A stretch of 6,943 nucleotides of DNA from M55B127 sp035269185 (GTDB taxonomy: Bacteria > Bacillota > Halanaerobiia > Halanaerobiales > M55B127), in NCBI GenBank assembly GCA_964430875.1, contig CAYSHP010000101.1, forward strand, positions 1 to 6,943. The letters are read 5' to 3'. The notes below the pieces were generated by a model. That model was given only the letters and a program-made list of their open reading frames with translations, did not search any database and had not been told where the DNA came from. Made by a program: the position numbers and the translations under genes. Positions 5,097-6,943 of the stretch are shown piece after piece (within the stretch, counting starts at the first letter, position 1; every line of letters begins with the position of its first letter).

Positions 5097-6943
5097 ATGT
5101 CCCAAAAAAACTTTATTATTGGAACAGCCGGTCATATAGATCACGGTAAAACAACATTGATTAAAGCATTAAGTGGGACAGATACAGATAGATTATCCGA
5201 AGAGAAAAAAAGAGGTATTTCTATTGATTTGGGTTTTACAGACTTAAAATTAAATGAAGATTACACTTTAGGTATTGTAGATGTACCTGGTCATGAAAAA
5301 TTCATTAAAAATATGTTGGCCGGAGCAGGTGGGGTTGATATAGCGCTTTTAGTTATAGCTGCTGATGAAGGAGTTATGCCTCAGACCAGAGAACATTTAG
5401 ACATCTTAAGTTTATTAAATGTGGAAAAAGGGTTAATAGTTGTAACTAAATCCGATATGGTTGAAGATGAGTGGGTAGAACTTATGGTTGAAGAAATAAA
5501 AGAAAAATTGTCAGAGACTTTTTTAAGTGATTCCCCAATTATTCCGGTTTCTGCTACTGAAGGGAAAGGTTTAAATACCTTAAAAAATAAATTAATTGAA
5601 ATAATTGATAACATGGAGTCTAAAGAAATAACTGGTAATATATATTATCCTGTTGATAGAGTATTTACAATAAAAGGTCATGGAACAATTGTTACAGGAA
5701 CTTTAGTAAGTGGTAAAATTAATGTTGATGATAAATTGTTAATCTATCCTACTCAAAAAGAAGTTAGAGTAAGAAGCCTTGAGGTACATAATAAGAATGC
5801 TGATAGTGCTTATCCTGGCCAAAGGGTTGGAATAAATCTAACTGGTGTTTATAAAGATGAAATTGAACGGGGAAATGTATTAGCTACTCCTAATAGTTTA
5901 ATGAATACAAAATTTTTAGATGGTCGTTTAACTGTATTAAAAAACGCTCCTCTAGTTGTTGAACATGGAGATAGGATAAGGTTTCATATTGGGGCAAAAG
6001 AAGTTATAGGCCGCTTATATTTATTAAATAAAGAAGAGTTATTACCCGGAGAAAGTGGATTAGTTCAATATAGATTAGAAGAAGAAGTTGTAGCCCGATA
6101 TAATGAAAATTATGTGATTAGAAGATATTCTCCGATGACAACAATTGGGGGCGGCAATATTATAGATACTCATCCTCATCTTAGAAAAAGATTTAAAGAA
6201 GATGAAATAGAAGAATTAAAGAAAAAAGAGAGTTTAGATGATAAAGAGCGGGTAGAGTATATTTGTGAATTATTTAAAGATGAAACCGTTACTTATGAAT
6301 ATTTAATTAAAAAGACCAGTATAAGAAAAGAAAAAATTAAAGAAATATTGCAAGAACTAAATGATGAAAATAAAGTTGAATATTTTGCAAGAGGTAATGA
6401 AAAAACCTGGATTCATATTAATAATTATCAGAAGTTAGAAAAAGAACTATTAGAAATTATTGATAAATTTCATAATGAAAACAGATTAAAAGCTGGTTTA
6501 TCAAAAGAAGAATTAAGAACAAGGCTTTCTTTAGAGTTTGATAATAAAGAGTATAATCAGTTTTTAAATGATTTGATTGATAAAGAAAAAATTAAGGTTA
6601 AAGGATCATATGTGAAAAAATATGATTATGAGGTAGTCTTAAATAAAAAGGAAAAAGAGTTAAAAGAAGAAATAATAAGTGAATTTAAAAAGGAGCTTTT
6701 TATGCCACCTAATGTGGAGGAAATTATTGAAAAAGGTTCAAAAAAAGAAGAAGTATTTGAATATTTAGTTGACAATAGAGAAATAGTCTATATAAAAGAG
6801 GATTTATACTTTTTAACCTCTGCTGTTAAAAAAGCAAAAGATTTATTGATAAACCATTTAGAACAAAAAGAAACAATAACTTTAGCAGAATTTAGAGATA
6901 AATTAAACAGCAGTAGAAAGTATACTTTGGCTTTATTAGAATA
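5097..6943 (+). CDS. selB: Selenocysteine-specific translation elongation factor SelB, 3'-partial
   Basis: SelB is an EF-Tu-like GTPase that carries selenocysteyl-tRNA(Sec) to UGA codons marked by a SECIS hairpin. The frame is open from ATG 5097 to the window end, 615 full codons with no stop. The last residues (SRKYTLALLE, then a codon beginning TA) match the usual SelB C-terminus, so only about 20 residues are probably missing. The GTPase domain (1 to about 170) shows G1 GHIDHGKTT (12-20), G2 RGISIDLGF (39-47), G3 DVPGHEK (62-68), G4 TKSD (117-120) and G5 VSAT (151-154). Domain 2 begins near YYPVDRVFTIKGHGTIVTGT (183-202). Domain 3 covers about 270-360, including GAKEVIGRLYLL and the SPMTTIGGG segment. 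From about 375 on, a Lys/Glu-rich region carries the winged-helix repeats that bind the SECIS RNA. G2 has Ser42 where most translational GTPases have Thr. Confidence 0.96.
   Translation, partial: MSQKNFIIGTAGHIDHGKTTLIKALSGTDTDRLSEEKKRGISIDLGFTDLKLNEDYTLGIVDVPGHEKFIKNMLAGAGGVDIALLVIAADEGVMPQTREHLDILSLLNVEKGLIVVTKSDMVEDEWVELMVEEIKEKLSETFLSDSPIIPVSATEGKGLNTLKNKLIEIIDNMESKEITGNIYYPVDRVFTIKGHGTIVTGTLVSGKINVDDKLLIYPTQKEVRVRSLEVHNKNADSAYPGQRVGINLTGVYKDEIERGNVLATPNSLMNTKFLDGRLTVLKNAPLVVEHGDRIRFHIGAKEVIGRLYLLNKEELLPGESGLVQYRLEEEVVARYNENYVIRRYSPMTTIGGGNIIDTHPHLRKRFKEDEIEELKKKESLDDKERVEYICELFKDETVTYEYLIKKTSIRKEKIKEILQELNDENKVEYFARGNEKTWIHINNYQKLEKELLEIIDKFHNENRLKAGLSKEELRTRLSLEFDNKEYNQFLNDLIDKEKIKVKGSYVKKYDYEVVLNKKEKELKEEIISEFKKELFMPPNVEEIIEKGSKKEEVFEYLVDNREIVYIKEDLYFLTSAVKKAKDLLINHLEQKETITLAEFRDKLNSSRKYTLALLE

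Noticed and set aside
5105..5111. A AAA AAC slippery heptamer in frame at codons 3-5 of selB
   Set aside because: The site matches the X XXY YYZ pattern, but a -1 shift meets a TAA after about a dozen codons, no stimulatory hairpin is evident, and A-runs are common in this AT-rich sequence. I treat it as chance.

Overview
The window is an AT-rich, fully coding, single-strand (+) segment. It holds five head-to-tail genes separated by 2 to 17 bases, with no visible promoter or terminator between them. The order is grdC (5' end outside the window), grdD, a class V aminotransferase/cysteine-desulfurase-like gene, selA, and selB (3' end outside the window). The gene content, AT-rich codon use and AGGAGG-type ribosome binding sites suggest an anaerobic, amino-acid- or betaine-reducing Bacillota (Clostridia or Halanaerobiales type). 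The exact lineage cannot be fixed from this sequence.

Bases 2-2519 encode the two subunits of protein C, the component shared by the glycine, sarcosine and betaine reductases. GrdC (thiolase/FabH-like) accepts the two-carbon unit from the selenoprotein GrdA as an acetyl thioester. GrdD (PlsX-like with a C-terminal cysteine domain) releases it as acetyl phosphate, which acetate kinase can turn into ATP. Neither gene has an internal in-frame UGA. The selenocysteine-containing partners (GrdA and the GrdB, GrdF or GrdH type substrate subunit) are not in the window and would be expected upstream.

Bases 2522-6943 encode selenocysteine machinery. A PLP enzyme of the cysteine desulfurase superfamily could supply reduced selenium. 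SelA converts seryl-tRNA(Sec) to selenocysteyl-tRNA(Sec). SelB delivers that tRNA to UGA codons. SelD (selenophosphate synthetase) and selC (tRNA-Sec) are not present here.

The arrangement therefore joins a selenoprotein-dependent energy pathway directly to the machinery that makes its selenocysteine, apparently in one transcription unit. The gene families are known ones. The points of interest are this coupling, the unassigned PLP enzyme between the two halves, and some start, stop and composition details. No stretch over 300 bases lacks a gene. No RNA gene, mobile element, CRISPR array or substantial repeat was seen.
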